DNA of 64,000 bases from Cryptomeria japonica (Eukaryota; Streptophyta; Pinopsida; Cupressales; Cupressaceae). The notes under the pieces are model-generated. The model saw only the letters and a program-made list of their open reading frames with translations. It ran no database searches and was not told the origin of the DNA. The stretch covers positions 236,183,584 through 236,247,583 of the forward strand of contig NC_081415.1 in the NCBI RefSeq assembly GCF_030272615.1, read 5' to 3'. This document shows positions 32,899 through 44,560 of this stretch, piece by piece (position 1 is the first letter of the stretch; each line of letters opens with the position of its first letter). The translations under genes were made by a program, and so were the position numbers.

Positions 32899-34074
32899 TG
32901 TTAGGCCCAATATGGAAAGATAATGTACTGAGAGGGGAGGGGTGAATCAGTACTCCAAAACTTTTCTTTACTAATAACCTTACTGTTATGCATAAACAGA
33001 ATAGTGCGGTAACATAAAATAAAGTTAAAACAAATAGATAACAATCATACATGATTCACTCCATAACACATATATTTTGGTCACGCAGAAACTCTTGGTT
33101 AGAGAGAAAAACTGTGGTGGGGATGGCACCCACCACTTCACTACTGCAATAATAAAGATTGCTCGGTTAGAGCTACATTTAGCTATTTTTGATAGCTTAC
33201 CCTGTTAGGAGTAACAAGATCTGTTAGATCTACCTTACTAAAAGATTTCAAAACACTATATAAATGCTGCACCTGGTTAAAGGATTTACAATTTATAGAC
33301 TTGGTTAGAGTCTTTTACCCTGTTAAAGGTATCTCTTTCAACTTCACAATTTTACAATAAAATCATTACAAATATCTGCAACTTTACATCTGAAATGTTA
33401 TAGCAGATTCTATGTGCTCAGAATAAGATTACCTTGCTTGTAGCATACCTCGGTAACCCATAATGTAACTTGGTAAACCCTTCTGTTTACTCTGTTCTTT
33501 GACTGTTCACGGATAACCTTCTCGGTGAACTCTCTGTGTCTCTGTAATAGTCTTCCTTCATACATACACACACATATCTCACATCTCTCTTTTTCTAACC
33601 CTAAAATCATGCTGTATAAATAGATCTCTTACAGCGGTGATCTAATTCATAGCTTCGATCTTACAAAAAGATTCCTCGAATGAATAACTAAACAAAATAT
33701 TTCATTGGTTAGATTGACCTTGTAATCATACACAATCTTCTAGTGCAATTTCCAATTTAATAATGGTTAGATGTGCCTCGATCTTGTAACACGTTTTCAT
33801 GTGCATGTCCAGGTTCAATGTATTTGGTAAAATGTTTCACTCGGTGAATATCAACTCGGTGAGTTAACTTTACTGCTCGGTAGCCATGAAACAATACTCG
33901 GTAAAACAGCTTGGTGAATACTTTGTTCTGTGACTGCTTTCTTCTGTAACCGACTAGACTATTCATACCGACTTCTCTGTGTGTATCAACTGCATGATTC
34001 GGTAATACTAACTGACTAGAATATATAGTATGACTTTGAATATAAAACTAATGGCAATTTGATAAGTAGTAACA
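32899..34074 (-). repeat. 5' LTR of D
   Basis: 1176 bp; minus-strand TGTTACTACTTATC… to …ATATTGGGCCTAACA. It contains ACTGATTCACCCCTCCCCTC near its 3' end and matches 26040-27212 closely. Confidence 0.93.
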
Positions 34075-35431
34075 ATAAACATCATAAGCCTCATAACACC
34101 AGATTTAACGTGGAAACCCAAATAGGGAAAAACCGCTGTGGGATTTCGGACCCACTAAGAAATATACTCTTCTAGAGTATGCTCGGTTAAAAGAAAATTC
34201 TGTTAAAGATTACAAACACATTGCTAGATGTGACCTGGTTAAGGGATTTCCCTCAGATCTGTTAGGATCTTCACCTTGTTAGAAGTGACCTTGTTAAAGG
34301 ATTTCAAACACTCAATCAGAATGTCACCTTGCTAGAGGGTTTTACAAATAAGATTGTTAAGTCCACTCGGTTAAGAGATTTTCTGTCACTTTCACAAAAT
34401 AATAGTAATAAAAATCTATCTGCAACTTCACATCTAAAATGCTAAAGAAGATTCTTATTTGTTCAATACAATCTAGACATAGAACTAATCTTGTCCATCT
34501 ACTAGGCTTCTATACTCTGTTATTCAAACAGGTCTTCAAGCTTTTGTGCTTGGTAATCACTATGTAGCATCCCTGTGCATACATTTGCCTGCATCCATTG
34601 TTTATCAACAGTTTCCTATTTATAAACAATTAGCTAACCGCTTAATCTCCTTGATCACATTAGCCATGATCAATCATAGCCATCAGATCTTCAATCTTGT
34701 CCAGGTTCAATGTATCCTTCGATCTGAAAAATGTTTTACCCCACCTTGGAACTTGCATACATTTCTTGGAACTTGTGCTAGGGTATTGCGATTCAATCTA
34801 TGTTGTAGATCTTCATGCCGACTTTCCTTTGCCATAGATTCATTAACAAACTTCATGCATGACATACCAATCATTTAATCAGTTCCATCTCATCAGCTTC
34901 CTTCATTAAATAACGCATGTAAACATTTAATGCATTTTGTTATAGCTCGGTTACAACTCGGTTACAACTCGGTGAATACTAAACTTCACTCGGTAGGCAT
35001 TCCGCCTTCATTAACTGATAGCGATAACCTTAGGGTTTACCGACTAGGTTCTTTGCTTGATAACATAGTATAGTATTAACCTTACAATTTACAACATATG
35101 TATGATGTCAAAAATAATCTAAACATCATGATCTCATCATTCTCTAACTCGGTAATAGTTGCCCATTGAATACCTTATTCATCCCCTGATTCATCATATT
35201 CTTTCTGTGTCTTTTACCGACACCTTTATACTCTTTAAATCATACTTCTCAAGATATGGCAACATCATACTGAATTAGAAAATCAATTTCTTGACATCAA
35301 TGACAAAATAATAATATCAAGACAGTAAACATCCTTAATCAGTTATATCCATAATCATCAACAACCTTCTCAATATCCTTATTGAAATGCCAACAATCTT
35401 TCATTGTCTGTTATAATGCCAAATGCTAACA

Positions 35432-35446
35432 ATCTCCCCCTTTGGC
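35432..35446 (-). other. Polypurine tract of E
   Basis: CCAAAGGGGGAGATT on the minus strand directly before the 3' LTR start TGTTAGC. The preceding CATCAATG also matches C's final tract. Confidence 0.88.
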
Positions 35447-35875
35447 ATTGATGGAAAAACCAATTGATTTGACATTAAAAGATTTGGATTGCTGTGATTC
35501 TGAAATGCTGAAATGCTCTCTTGCTATCAGTAGACTTTCTCCCCCATACATTAGACTTCTCCTGATTTCTTCAGTCTTCTTTCCAATCTTCAGTCTTCTC
35601 TCCCTTTATATTAGTCTTCTCCCCCTTTGACAACAATACCAAAAAAGTAAAGAACTAAAACATAATTTCTTCCTGTATGAAGTGATTTTCTGTTGTTGTG
35701 TATCAATTCAGTCTCGGTCAGAGCATTTTGTCTTCAATTCCTGTATTGTTTCCTGTATTATTTCCTGTATTATTTCCTATACACCCTTAGAAAAAATCCT
35801 AAAGCGTGTAAATCAGCATAAACTCCTAAAAGATATTCGATAGAGTCATCGAATTGATGCTTTCACCGAACTCGG
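35447..35875 (-). other. 3' untranslated segment of E
   Basis: Between the RNase H end and the purine tract. It contains a triplicated 'ttcctgtatta' phrase at 35741-35775 and several C/T-rich stretches (plus strand ctccccctttgac). No ORF of note. Confidence 0.5.
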
Positions 35876-36991
35876 TCAGTGAGTAGAAGATAGGGGCAGG
35901 ACCCCTAACTTACTTCTGAGATATTCAAAAGTGTCCCTTGGTAGTGGCTTGGTGAAGATATCTGCTATTTGTTCCTTTGTGCTAACATACTCCAACACCA
36001 CTTTCTTCTCTTGAGCTTCTTCTCTAAGATAATGATATTTGATAGAGATGTACTTTGTCTTAGAGTGCATAACAGGATTCTTTGAAATGTTAATGGCACT
36101 AGTATTGTCACAGAATATAGTTACTGGCTCAGTAACTTTCTCATTTATACCTTCCAACAATTGTTTGATCCATGTAATGTTGGTACAATTCAATGCTGTA
36201 GCAACGTATTTAGCTTCTGCTGTTGACTGTGAAACACATCCTTGTTTCTTGCTAAGCCAACTCACTAGTCTTTCTCCTAAATAGAAAGCTCCTCCACTTG
36301 TGCTTTTTCTGTCATTAATGTTGCCTACCCAATCAGCATCAGTATAAACTTTTAAATCAAAATCATTTCCTTTCTGATATACTAAGCCATAATCCTCTGT
36401 CCCTTTCAAGTATCTAAAAATTCTTTTGATTGCTATCATGTGTGTTTCCTTAGGATCTGTAGAGAATCTTGCAACTATACCTACTGCATGTGCTATGTCT
36501 GGTCTGCTATGAACAACATATTGTAGCTTTCCAATCATGGATCGGTAAAGTGTCTCATCAACAGATGCAGATTCATCATTTTTTGATAATTTATAGTTGG
36601 TAGTCATAGGAGTACTTACTGGTTTTGAATCCTCCATTCCAAATTTCTTCAAGATTTCCTTTATGTACTTGGATTGAATAATGAAAATCTCATTTTTTGT
36701 TTGCAGTATCTGTAAACCTATAAAATACTTTATCTCACCGATTAATGACATCTCAAATTCTTTGCTCATTTCATTTCCAAAGTTCTTACATAGAGAGTCA
36801 TTTCCACAAAATATAATATCATCAACAAATATGGTTGAGATCAACATTCCATTTTCATCATTCTTCATGTACATATTGTTGTTCTCACTTGTCCTTATAA
36901 AACCAATCTTAATCAAATAAGAGTGCAATCTTTCATACCATGCTCTAGGTGCTTGTTTCAAACCATATAAAGTTTTGTTCAATTTACATAC
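35876..36991 (-). pseudogene. Copia reverse transcriptase C-terminal part and RNase H of E
   Basis: Starts with LNKTLYGLKQAPRAWYERL, then the catalytic box FVDDIIFCGND (YVDD in most copia; F here), SLIGEIKYFIGLQI, and SMIGKLQYVVHSRPDIAHAVG. RNase H follows with all four carboxylate motifs visible: YTDADWVG, STAEAKYVA, FCDNTSAI and ADIFTKPLPRD. It ends at 35876, about 430 bases upstream of the 3' LTR. 368 residues are open, so this part is intact. Confidence 0.93.
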
Positions 36992-37642
36992 CTAATCTTT
37001 ATTATTGTCTTCAACAAATCGTTCAGGTTGTTCAATAAAAACTTCTTCTTCTAATATTCCATTCAGAAATGCAGATTTGACATCCATTTGATATACCTTG
37101 AAGTTTTTGAAAGCAACATATGCTAACAATGTTCTTACTCCTTCAAGTCTAGCAACAGGTGCAAAAGTTTCACCATAATCAATTCCTTCTTCTTGAGCAT
37201 AACCTTTGCAAACCAGTCTTGCTTTGTTTTGAATGACCTCTCCTTTTTCATTTAGCTTGTTTTTGAAAATCCACTTTGTACCGATTACATTTTTGTCCTT
37301 CGGTCTTGGGATTAGTGTCCATTTGTCATTCTTCTTGATTTGATCAATCTCATCTGTCATAGCATTTATCCAATCTTCATTGTTAAATGCCTCTTTTACT
37401 ATTCTCGGTTCAAATTCAGATATCAAACATGTGTTCTGTCTCAGTTTGTTCCTTGTCATCACTGGATCATCCTCATCTCCTATAATCTGACTTGGTGCAT
37501 GATGTCTTCTGACATACTTGGCTAATACAAGCTCGGTAGGCTCTATGTGATCTTCTTCATCACTCGGTAACTGGATATTCTCTTCATTTTCTTCAACAGT
37601 TTTCTCGGTAAGACTTGTCAGTTGAACATAGACAAATTCATC
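36992..37642 (-). pseudogene. Copia reverse transcriptase of E, N-terminal part
   Basis: Continues the integrase frame after the stop. RVT_2 signature: [76 protein letters not shown], then [22 protein letters not shown]. Ends at one in-frame TAG (36992-36994), after which RT continues in the same frame. Confidence 0.93.
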
Positions 37643-38440
37643 CTAGTCTTCTGATTCCTTGGAATTTCCTTCATCATTTCTTTCTGCAAATTCATCAATT
37701 TTCACATTTGCACTTTCTACTATTTTGTTAGATGATTTGATTAGACATTTAAATGTTTTGCTTCTAGAAGAATAACCTAGAAATGTTCCTTCTTCACTTT
37801 TCTGATCAAACTTGCCATTTCTATCATCTTTGTGAACATAGCATCTACTTCCAAAGATTTTAAAATAACTTACATTAGGTTTCTTACCATACCAGATTTC
37901 ATATGGTGTCTTCAAAGTACCTTTATTCAATTGTACTGGATTTAGGGTGTAAACTGTTGTGCTTATTACTTCTCTCCAAAATGTTTGTGGAACTTTCTTT
38001 TCAATCATCAGTGTTCTAGCACAATCCACAATAGATCTGTTTCTTCTCTCAGCTATTCCATTCTGTTGTGGAGTTCTCGGTGCAGAGACTTGTCTTTTAA
38101 TACCATGATCATTGCAGAATAAGTTGAATTCATCAGATGTGAACTCTTCTCCTCTATCTGATCTAAGACATTTCAGTTGTCTTTCTATTTCATTTTCAAC
38201 TCTTGTCTTGTACCATTTAAACATTTGAAAAGCTTCTGATTTTTCTTTTAAAAACATTACAGACATCATCCTTGAATAGTCATCCACAGATAATATGAAA
38301 TATTTATCACCATAATAACTTTGAACTTTCATAGGACCACAAAGATCAGTGTGCACAAGATCTAAAATTCCCTTAGAAGTGTAAGACTTACTTGTAAAGC
38401 TTGATCTTGTCATCTTACCCATCTGGCATCCTCGGGACAT
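37643..38440 (-). pseudogene. Copia integrase of E
   Basis: 265 open residues. Start region SRGCQMGKMTRSSF has Ser where the family has the first Cys of the C..C pair. The DDE core is complete: DLVHTDLCGPM (D), VDDYSRM, LRSDRGEEFTSDEF (D) and TPQQNGIAERRNRSI (E). Then TPYEIWYGKKPNVSYFKIFGSRCYVHK and GTFLGYS, the conserved post-core copia block. Ends at an in-frame stop (37643-37645) inside the acidic linker to RT (ESED, then DEFVYVQL on the far side). Confidence 0.9.
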
Positions 38441-38479
38441 AGCATTCTCAGGTTTTTCAAGACTCGGTAGACCTCTTAC

Positions 38480-39125
38480 TCAGTGCTTCTTACTTATTTT
38501 GATCAGATTATCAAAATTTACATGACAAAACCTTTTATACCATAACCAGGTATCATCTATCTTTGCATACAAACACTTATTCCGAGTTGAGTCAAGATGA
38601 AATGTATTACCTTTTGTTTGTGTCCCGGTAGCAGCTAACTTTCCATTCTTGTCATGAACTTTGACAATTCCTTTCTGAAATTCTATTCGGTAACCTATGT
38701 TGTTTAGCTGTGCTACACTCAACAAATTGTATTTCAAACCTTCAACCCAATAAACATCATTGCATCTTGCATTGTCAAGAAGTGTTATAGATCCTTTACC
38801 TTTCACCGGACATGGTGCATCATTACCAAATCTAACATAGCCTCCATCATAATCTTCTAATATAAAAAACTTGTGTTTATCTCCTGTCATATGATGTGAG
38901 CATCCACTATCTATGATCCAAGAATCATTAGTGTTTATGTGAGATATTAGGGCTTTTTCTTCATACCTTTCTTCATCTGATCCATCTTTGATAGCCACAT
39001 AAACTACTTCCTTTGTATCAGTTTCATCTGATTTATCATCATTGGATTCCTCATCAACTATTAAGCGTGTCTTTCTATCTCTTCTTCTGAAATCTCGGTG
39101 TCCTCTATAATGATTATCTTTCTAT
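38480..39125 (-). pseudogene. Copia protease and integrase N-terminus of E
   Basis: The open frame 38998-38480 contains the aspartic-protease active site DSWIIDSGCSHHMTG (the DSG triad is intact) and WVEGLKYNLLSVAQL, typical of copia PR. It then enters the gag-pre-integrase zinc module: WLWYKRFCHVNFDNLIKIS. The usual W-H is W-Y here, so a zinc-binding His is lost. A TGA/TAA-type in-frame stop at 38480-38482 separates it from the integrase core in the same frame. The upstream junction with gag is frameshifted. Confidence 0.88.
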
Positions 39126-39129
39126 CTTT

Positions 39130-40068
39130 CTATCTGTCATCTCGGTTATCTCTCTTTTTAGTAGAATCTTTGTCAGGACAGTTAGAAGCTATATGTCCTA
39201 TTTTATCACAATTGAAACATTTCAAAGGTAGTTTTCCTTTATACTTACCTTTGCCTCTCGGTAACCTTCTGGCTAATAGTGCTTCAAACTCTTCTTGCTT
39301 TCTGATTTCCTCATACAGTTTGTGTACTTCTTCCATGTTCTTATGAAATATTTCACTTGCTCCACTGTGATCTCCTTTAGAGTACTTATACTTTCTTTCA
39401 TTGAAATCATTAGATTCATCAAGATGAAAAGAACTAAATGCAAATTCAACTTTATTTACCGAAGATCCACTGTTATCAAAGTTACTTAACTCAAATGCAT
39501 GTAGCTTACCAATAGTAGCATCTAAAGAAACTGGCATATTAGGTACATACCTCAATTCATTGATTGTAGAGACTTGGATTGCATAAGCTAGTAGAAAGGT
39601 TCTTAACAACTTACTTGTTATATCCTTTTCTTCAATAGTTCCACTTGCTCCTTTGATTTGATTGACAATCTCCTTTAATCTTGTACTATACTGAGTTATG
39701 TTCTCACCTTCATTCATCCTCATAGATTCAAGTTGTCCTCTTAGACTATCTACTTTTTCTCTTTGAACATGTTCATCTCTTCCATATACTGATATGAGCT
39801 TATCCCACATTGCCTTTGCATCATTACAGCCTTCTAGATCATTAAACTCCGAATCGGTCAAAGCAGATGTTATTTCAATCATTGCTTGGATATGTTCTTG
39901 CTTTGCCTTTATCTCTTCCATATTCAATGGATAGGTGCTCGGTGTAACAAAATCATTCTCTAGATAGTATACAACATATTCTCCAACTTTTGATAGATGC
40001 AGCTTCATTCTTTTCTGCCATGTAGAGAAACTTGACTTGTTCAGCTTCGGTGCATCCCTCTTATACAT
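39130..40068 (-). CDS. Gag of copia element E
   Basis: A 312-residue open frame starting about 50 bases inside the PBS. It has the copia Gag (UBN2-type) layout: KLNKSSFSTWQKRMKLHL at the N-terminus, AKAMWDKLISVYGRDE in the centre, LRGQLESMRMNEGENITQY, and a CCHC zinc knuckle CFNCDKIGHIASNC near residues 286-299 followed by a Lys/Arg/Asp tail. Gag assembles the virus-like particle and binds RNA through the knuckle. The gag frame ends at 39130 because pol is shifted: an 8-bp motif (agaaagat on the coding strand) is tandemly duplicated at about 39121-39140, which displaces the frame. Intact over its own length. Confidence 0.9.
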   Translation of the reverse strand: MYKRDAPKLNKSSFSTWQKRMKLHLSKVGEYVVYYLENDFVTPSTYPLNMEEIKAKQEHIQAMIEITSALTDSEFNDLEGCNDAKAMWDKLISVYGRDEHVQREKVDSLRGQLESMRMNEGENITQYSTRLKEIVNQIKGASGTIEEKDITSKLLRTFLLAYAIQVSTINELRYVPNMPVSLDATIGKLHAFELSNFDNSGSSVNKVEFAFSSFHLDESNDFNERKYKYSKGDHSGASEIFHKNMEEVHKLYEEIRKQEEFEALLARRLPRGKGKYKGKLPLKCFNCDKIGHIASNCPDKDSTKKRDNRDDR

Positions 40069-40118
40069 CTTTGGATCTTTAACTCAAGTGCCTTTAAACT
40101 TTTCTTTCGGAGTCCAAA

Positions 40119-40130
40119 GCTCTGATACCA
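40119..40130 (-). other. Primer-binding site of E
   Basis: TGGTATCAGAGC on the minus strand, two bases from the LTR. It is the initiator-Met tRNA type site usual in plant copia elements. Confidence 0.9.
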
Positions 40131-40132
40131 AT

Positions 40133-41656
40133 TGATAGTTCTAATACTTAATATAAGTATAGATCCAATAGCCAACAAGATGAGAGGGGGGGGGGGTGAA
40201 TCATACAAACTTAATCTTCCATAAAAACATCAGATTCAACCTCGGTAACATATACTTCAGTAATATAACCAAAACTGTTAAACATGCAAACTCAAAAGCA
40301 TATAAACATCATAAACCTCATAACACCAGATTTAACGTGGAAACCCAAATAGGGAAAAACCACTATGGGATTTCGGACCCACTAAGAAATATACTCTTCT
40401 AGAGTATGCTCGGTTAAAAGCAAATTCTGTTAAAGATTACAAACACATTGCTAGATGTGACCCGGTTAAGGGATTTCCCTCAGATCTGTTAGGATCTTCA
40501 CCTTGTTAGAAGTGACCTTGTTAAAGGATTTCAAACACTCAATAAGAATGTCACCTTGCTAGAGGGTTTTACAAATAAGACTGTTAAGTCCACTCAGTTA
40601 AGAGATTTTCTATCACTTTCACAAAATAACAGTAATAAAAATCTATCTGCAACTTCACATCTAAAATGCTAAAGAAGATTCTTATTTGTTCAATACAATC
40701 TAGACATAGAACTAATCTTGTCCATCTACTGGGCTTCTATACTCTGTTATTCAAATAGGTCTTCAAGCTTCTATGATTGGTAATCACTATGTAGCATCCC
40801 TGTGCATACATTTGCCCGCATCCATTGTTTATCAATAGTTTCCTATTTATAAACAATTAGCTAACTGCTTAATCTCCTTGATCACATTAGCCATGATCAA
40901 TCATAGCCATCAGATCTTCAATCTTGTCCAGGTTCAATGTATCCTTCGATCTGAAAAATGTTTTACCCCGCCTTGGAACTTGCATACATTTCTTGGAACT
41001 TGTGCTAGGGTATTGCGGTTCAATCTACACTATAGATCTTCATGCTGACTTTCCTTTGCCATAGATTCATTAACAAACTTCATGCACATCATACCAATCA
41101 TTTAATCAGTTCCAGCTCATCAGCTTCCTTCATTAAATAACACATGTAAACATTTAATGCATTCTGTTATAGCTCGGTTACAACTCGGTGAATACTAAAC
41201 TTCACTCGGTAGACATTTCGCCTTCATTAACCGATAGCGATAACCTTAGGGTTTACCGACTAGGTTCCTTGGTTTATCGACTAGGTTCTTTGCTTGATAA
41301 CATAGTATAGTATTAACCTTACAATTTACAACATATGTATGATGTCAAAAATAATCTAAACATCATGATCTCATCATTGTCTGACTCGGTAATAGTTTCC
41401 CATTGAATACCTTATTCATCATATTCTTTCTATGTCTTTTACTGACATGTTTATACTCTTTAAATCATACATCTCAAGATATGGCAACATCATACTGAAT
41501 TAGAAAATCAATTTCTTGACATCAATGACAAAATAATAATATCAAGACAGTAAACATCCTTAATCAGTTATATCCATAATCATCAACAACCTTCTCAATA
41601 TCCTTATTGAAATACCAACAATCTTTCATTGTCTGTTATAATGCCAAATGCTAACA
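40133..41656 (-). repeat. 5' LTR of copia element E
   Basis: On the minus strand TGTTAGCATTTGGCATTATA… (from 41656) to …TTAGAACTATCA (40133). It carries GATTCACCCCCCCCCCTCTC at 40180-40203 and the reversed 'taacgtggaaacccaaatagggaaaaacc' type block at 40332-40383. It matches the split left LTR over its full length. It has a ~20-bp direct duplication near 41255-41290 (…ccgactaggttc…) absent from the partner. Confidence 0.93.
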
Positions 41657-43735
41657 CACATATCTTCTTCACATAAGGCTATCCTTGAAAAAGCATTGAA
41701 GAAACATCCATACCCACTTATCTTAATGTGGATCACTTTCAAGGCATGGTGAGATACCTTTCCACTCCTCATTGCCATACATTTACAAAAGCCGATGATG
41801 CATCCATATGCCAACCACATAATACAACTCTTCATATCAAATCCTTTCTCCACAAAAGTTGTATCAAATGAGTTTTGATAGATGAAGGAGTAGGTATTAA
41901 TATTTGTACATTGAATACCATTAAACAATTGGGATACTCTGAACAAGTTGTGGATTCAAAAAATAAAATCACTATCGAAGCATATGGTGACGAAGAACGC
42001 TCATCCAAAGGCATAGTCACTTTACCGCTACGAGTTGGGCTAGTTACGAAGGATGTGGTTTGTCAAGTCCTGGATCTAGATCTCACATGCAATATACTTT
42101 TGGGATGCCCATGGATTCACAAAATGAGATTAGTTGCCTCAACATATGACCAATGTATTAAGCTCCCTCACAAGAGATTTGAAATAACAGTCAAAGGTGA
42201 TCTGAATCCATTCATATATTGTAATAACCATATACCAAGATCAGAAATAATAATTCCAATCAATAGGGAAGCAACTCCATCATCTGCATATGTTGATCTA
42301 TAATCATTAAAGCCTTCTACATCAAAATAAGGTGAGCTTAAAAGAAAGTACAAGGACACGGGCATGGGAGAAAGAAAATATAAATTAAACCATGTATCTA
42401 AGACAGATAATGGACTGTCCTAAAGATTATGGACGACCACATCCTTCTAAAAAAGTATCTACAATTACAATAAAATGGGATCCCACTATCTTTCAAAAAG
42501 GGGGTGAGATGGAAGAAGAGGATCTTCACAAAATGATCTACCAAGAACCTGAAGAAGAATCTACAAAGGACCATGTCAAGATACCATGTAAAAATTATGG
42601 AAAAGGTTTCAAGATGCTATAGAAGTTTGGATATGATGGTAAAAGACCTCTTGGGTTACAAAGAAAGGAATGATTGAGCAATTGCAACTAGACTTAGTAC
42701 CACTAAGGCAACTTACTAAAGGATTGAGTTTTAAACCCTTGAGATTAGGTGGTCTTGATCCTAAGAAAGCACTACAAATTACAGGTTCTACTCCTCATGA
42801 TCGACAACAAGAAAAGAGCTATTCCTCATCCTCTAATGAATGGGAATGGGGTTCAGACAAGTCATTTAGTGATTACAAGCTCACTGAGACATTCTATGAA
42901 CCAGGTGAACCCACAGAGGAAGAATAATTTAAAAAGAAATTTAGAGTTGGTCAGACAACATCATCAAATCCCACAAATCAAGAACAAAAGAAAAATGGTG
43001 GAGAACCATGGATAAAGACATCTTGGGATCCTAAAACCTCTACATCTCTAGGTTCTAGGCCAAAACCACAAAGAGTGAAGACTCTTGTTGCTGAGTGTCC
43101 CTCTAGTGATGTTGATTTTGAATTCTTTCATGATCGAGGCTGATGAGGAGAGTTCTACCGATGACCTTGATGATTGCATTGACATACCCGAAGACTTTTA
43201 TGTATTTACCCTCACTACTATTGACTTTGAACACATTGATGGTCTTCCCCTCATTCACCGCCAGCTCATTGATTGGGACCAATAAGGACCTATACCAATT
43301 GACACTTTAGAAAATGACGATGCCTTTATTGATTACCTTGGCATACAAGACGATCTTCTGCTTGGGGACCACAAAGAAGGATAAATCATAGAACCCAATA
43401 GTGTGACATATTTTGGAGAGGGTACCAAACATTTCAGTTTCCAAAATATAAAAATTAAAACAAATCATGGGTCTTATGGTGAAAACCACATTGTGGAGTT
43501 GTCTGATCCCAAAAATGTAAAAAGAAAGGACGCATCCAAGGGTAAAAACCTCTTTGAGGTGCTTGAGAATAGAAGGTTTGACATAGTCCCCATGACATCA
43601 TATGAAGAAAAATCATCAATGCTAATCGAGGAAACTATCAAAACAAATATCGACACAAAGGAGGTACCGCACAACATCTTTTTGGCACAGTCTTTGACAT
43701 AAAAAGAGAGACAGAAGTTCATAAAATTCTTCATG
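41657..43735 (+). pseudogene. Protease region and pre-RT linker of element B
   Basis: Resumes B after copia E with SSSHKAILEKALKKHPYP. Protease follows at about 41800-42130 (best open frame 41875-42303): HNTTLHIKSF, then LIDEGVGINICTLNTIKQLG (the D-G-G/D-S-G triad reads D-E-G, so activity is doubtful), VTLPLRVGL and DLTCNILLGCPWIHKM. Downstream open pieces (42670-42927, 43085-43285, 43403-43702) are the poorly conserved acidic linker, with a G-patch-like YGKGFKML.KFGYDGKRPLG at about 42590-42655 that is common before RT in Tat elements. Many stops. Confidence 0.75.
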
Positions 43736-44560
43736 GAATGAAAAATCAATTTTGCATGGTCCTATTCTTATATACTTGGATTGGATCCTGATATAGTTAT
43801 GCATCATTTGACAGTAACTCCAAGAGCTAAGCCAATAAAGAAAAAACTAAGAAAGATGCATCCGTAGGTAGCACTGTTAGTAAAAGTTGAACTAGAGAAA
43901 CTATTAGATATTGGATTCATTAGGCCAATTGAATACCCATAGTGGATTTCCAATTTTATACCTGTTAGCAAACCAAATTACAACTTCAAAATATGTACAG
44001 ACTTCAGAAACATTAATAAGGCTTGTCCAAAAGATGAATTTTCACTGCCAAACATCAATTTGATAGTAGATCTTACAGCTGAGCATGCAATGTTATCTTT
44101 AATGGATGGATTCTCCAAGTATAACCAAATCAAAATAGCACTTGAAGATCAACACAAAACAACATTTACTTGCCCCTAGGGTACCTTCTATTGGAATGTT
44201 ATACCCTTTTGGATTAAAGAATGTAGGTGTCGCGTATTAAAGAGCAATGACAACTATCTTTCATGATCTCATGCATGTAATAGTGGAAGAATATGCTGAT
44301 AATTTTTTGGGAAAGTTAATAACAAGAGAAACACATTTGGACATCTTACCAGTGGTTTTTGAGCGTTTAGAGAAATACAAAGTCAGATTGAATCCCAAGA
44401 AATGTGTCTTTGGGGTGACCTCTAGGAAGCTCCTTGGATACATTGTTTCACAAAGAGGAATTGAAGCAGATCCAGCAAAAATCAAGGCTATATTAGAAAT
44501 TTCGCCACCAAAGAATATCAATCAACTTGGGTCTCTGTAAGGAAGACTTCAATCAATCAG
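43736..44560 (+). pseudogene. Reverse transcriptase of element B
   Basis: Ty3-type RT readable across frames: FIRPIEYP.WISNFIPV (about 43915), KICTDFRNINKACPKDEFSLPNI (two segments, about 43990-44060), LMDGFSKYNQIKIALEDQHKT, then NVIPFWIKE. The catalytic box is EEYADNFLGK at about 44288, where the family has Y(V/A)DD, so the second catalytic Asp is Asn. Then YKVRLNPKKCVFGVTSRKLLGYIVSQRGIEADPAKIKAI in short blocks at 44376-44505. Stops and a frameshift near 44180-44250. Confidence 0.85.

Larger units (their letters stand above)
26040..34074 (-). mobile_element. Element D: pol-less LTR retrotransposon inside E's 3' LTR
   Basis: 8035 bp on the minus strand: 5' LTR 32899-34074, PBS 32885-32896, ORF1 32837-31485, ORF2 30961 to about 27591, purine tract 27213-27224, 3' LTR 26040-27212. 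Target repeats ATAAAC at 26034-26039 and 34075-34080. No protease, integrase, RT or RNase H motif is present anywhere in its 5.7-kb interior, yet ORF1 and ORF2 match element C in order and sequence, so this is a family design, not a decayed copia. Confidence 0.88.
25867..35431 (-). repeat. 3' LTR of copia element E, split by element D
   Basis: Two pieces, 25867-26039 and 34075-35431, are collinear with 40133-41656. The six bases ATAAAC at 26034-26039 are repeated at 34075-34080 as D's target duplication. Confidence 0.93.
25867..41656 (-). mobile_element. Element E: Ty1/copia retrotransposon, nearly complete, inserted in B
   Basis: Minus strand: 5' LTR 40133-41656, PBS 40119-40130, gag 40068-39130, pol 39128-35876, purine tract 35432-35446, 3' LTR 35431-25867, which is split by element D. 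Flanks are TACAT (25862-25866) and CACAT (41657-41661), one mismatch. Both LTRs are about 1524 bp once D and its duplication are subtracted. Removing E rejoins B's gag and protease segment in frame (ALIEIL to SSSHKAIL). Domain order PR-IN-RT-RNase H is that of copia. Confidence 0.92.

Noticed and set aside
35447-35875. An envelope-like or extra ORF between RNase H and 3' LTR of E
   Set aside because: Only about 430 bases of C/T-rich sequence with no open frame on the element's strand.
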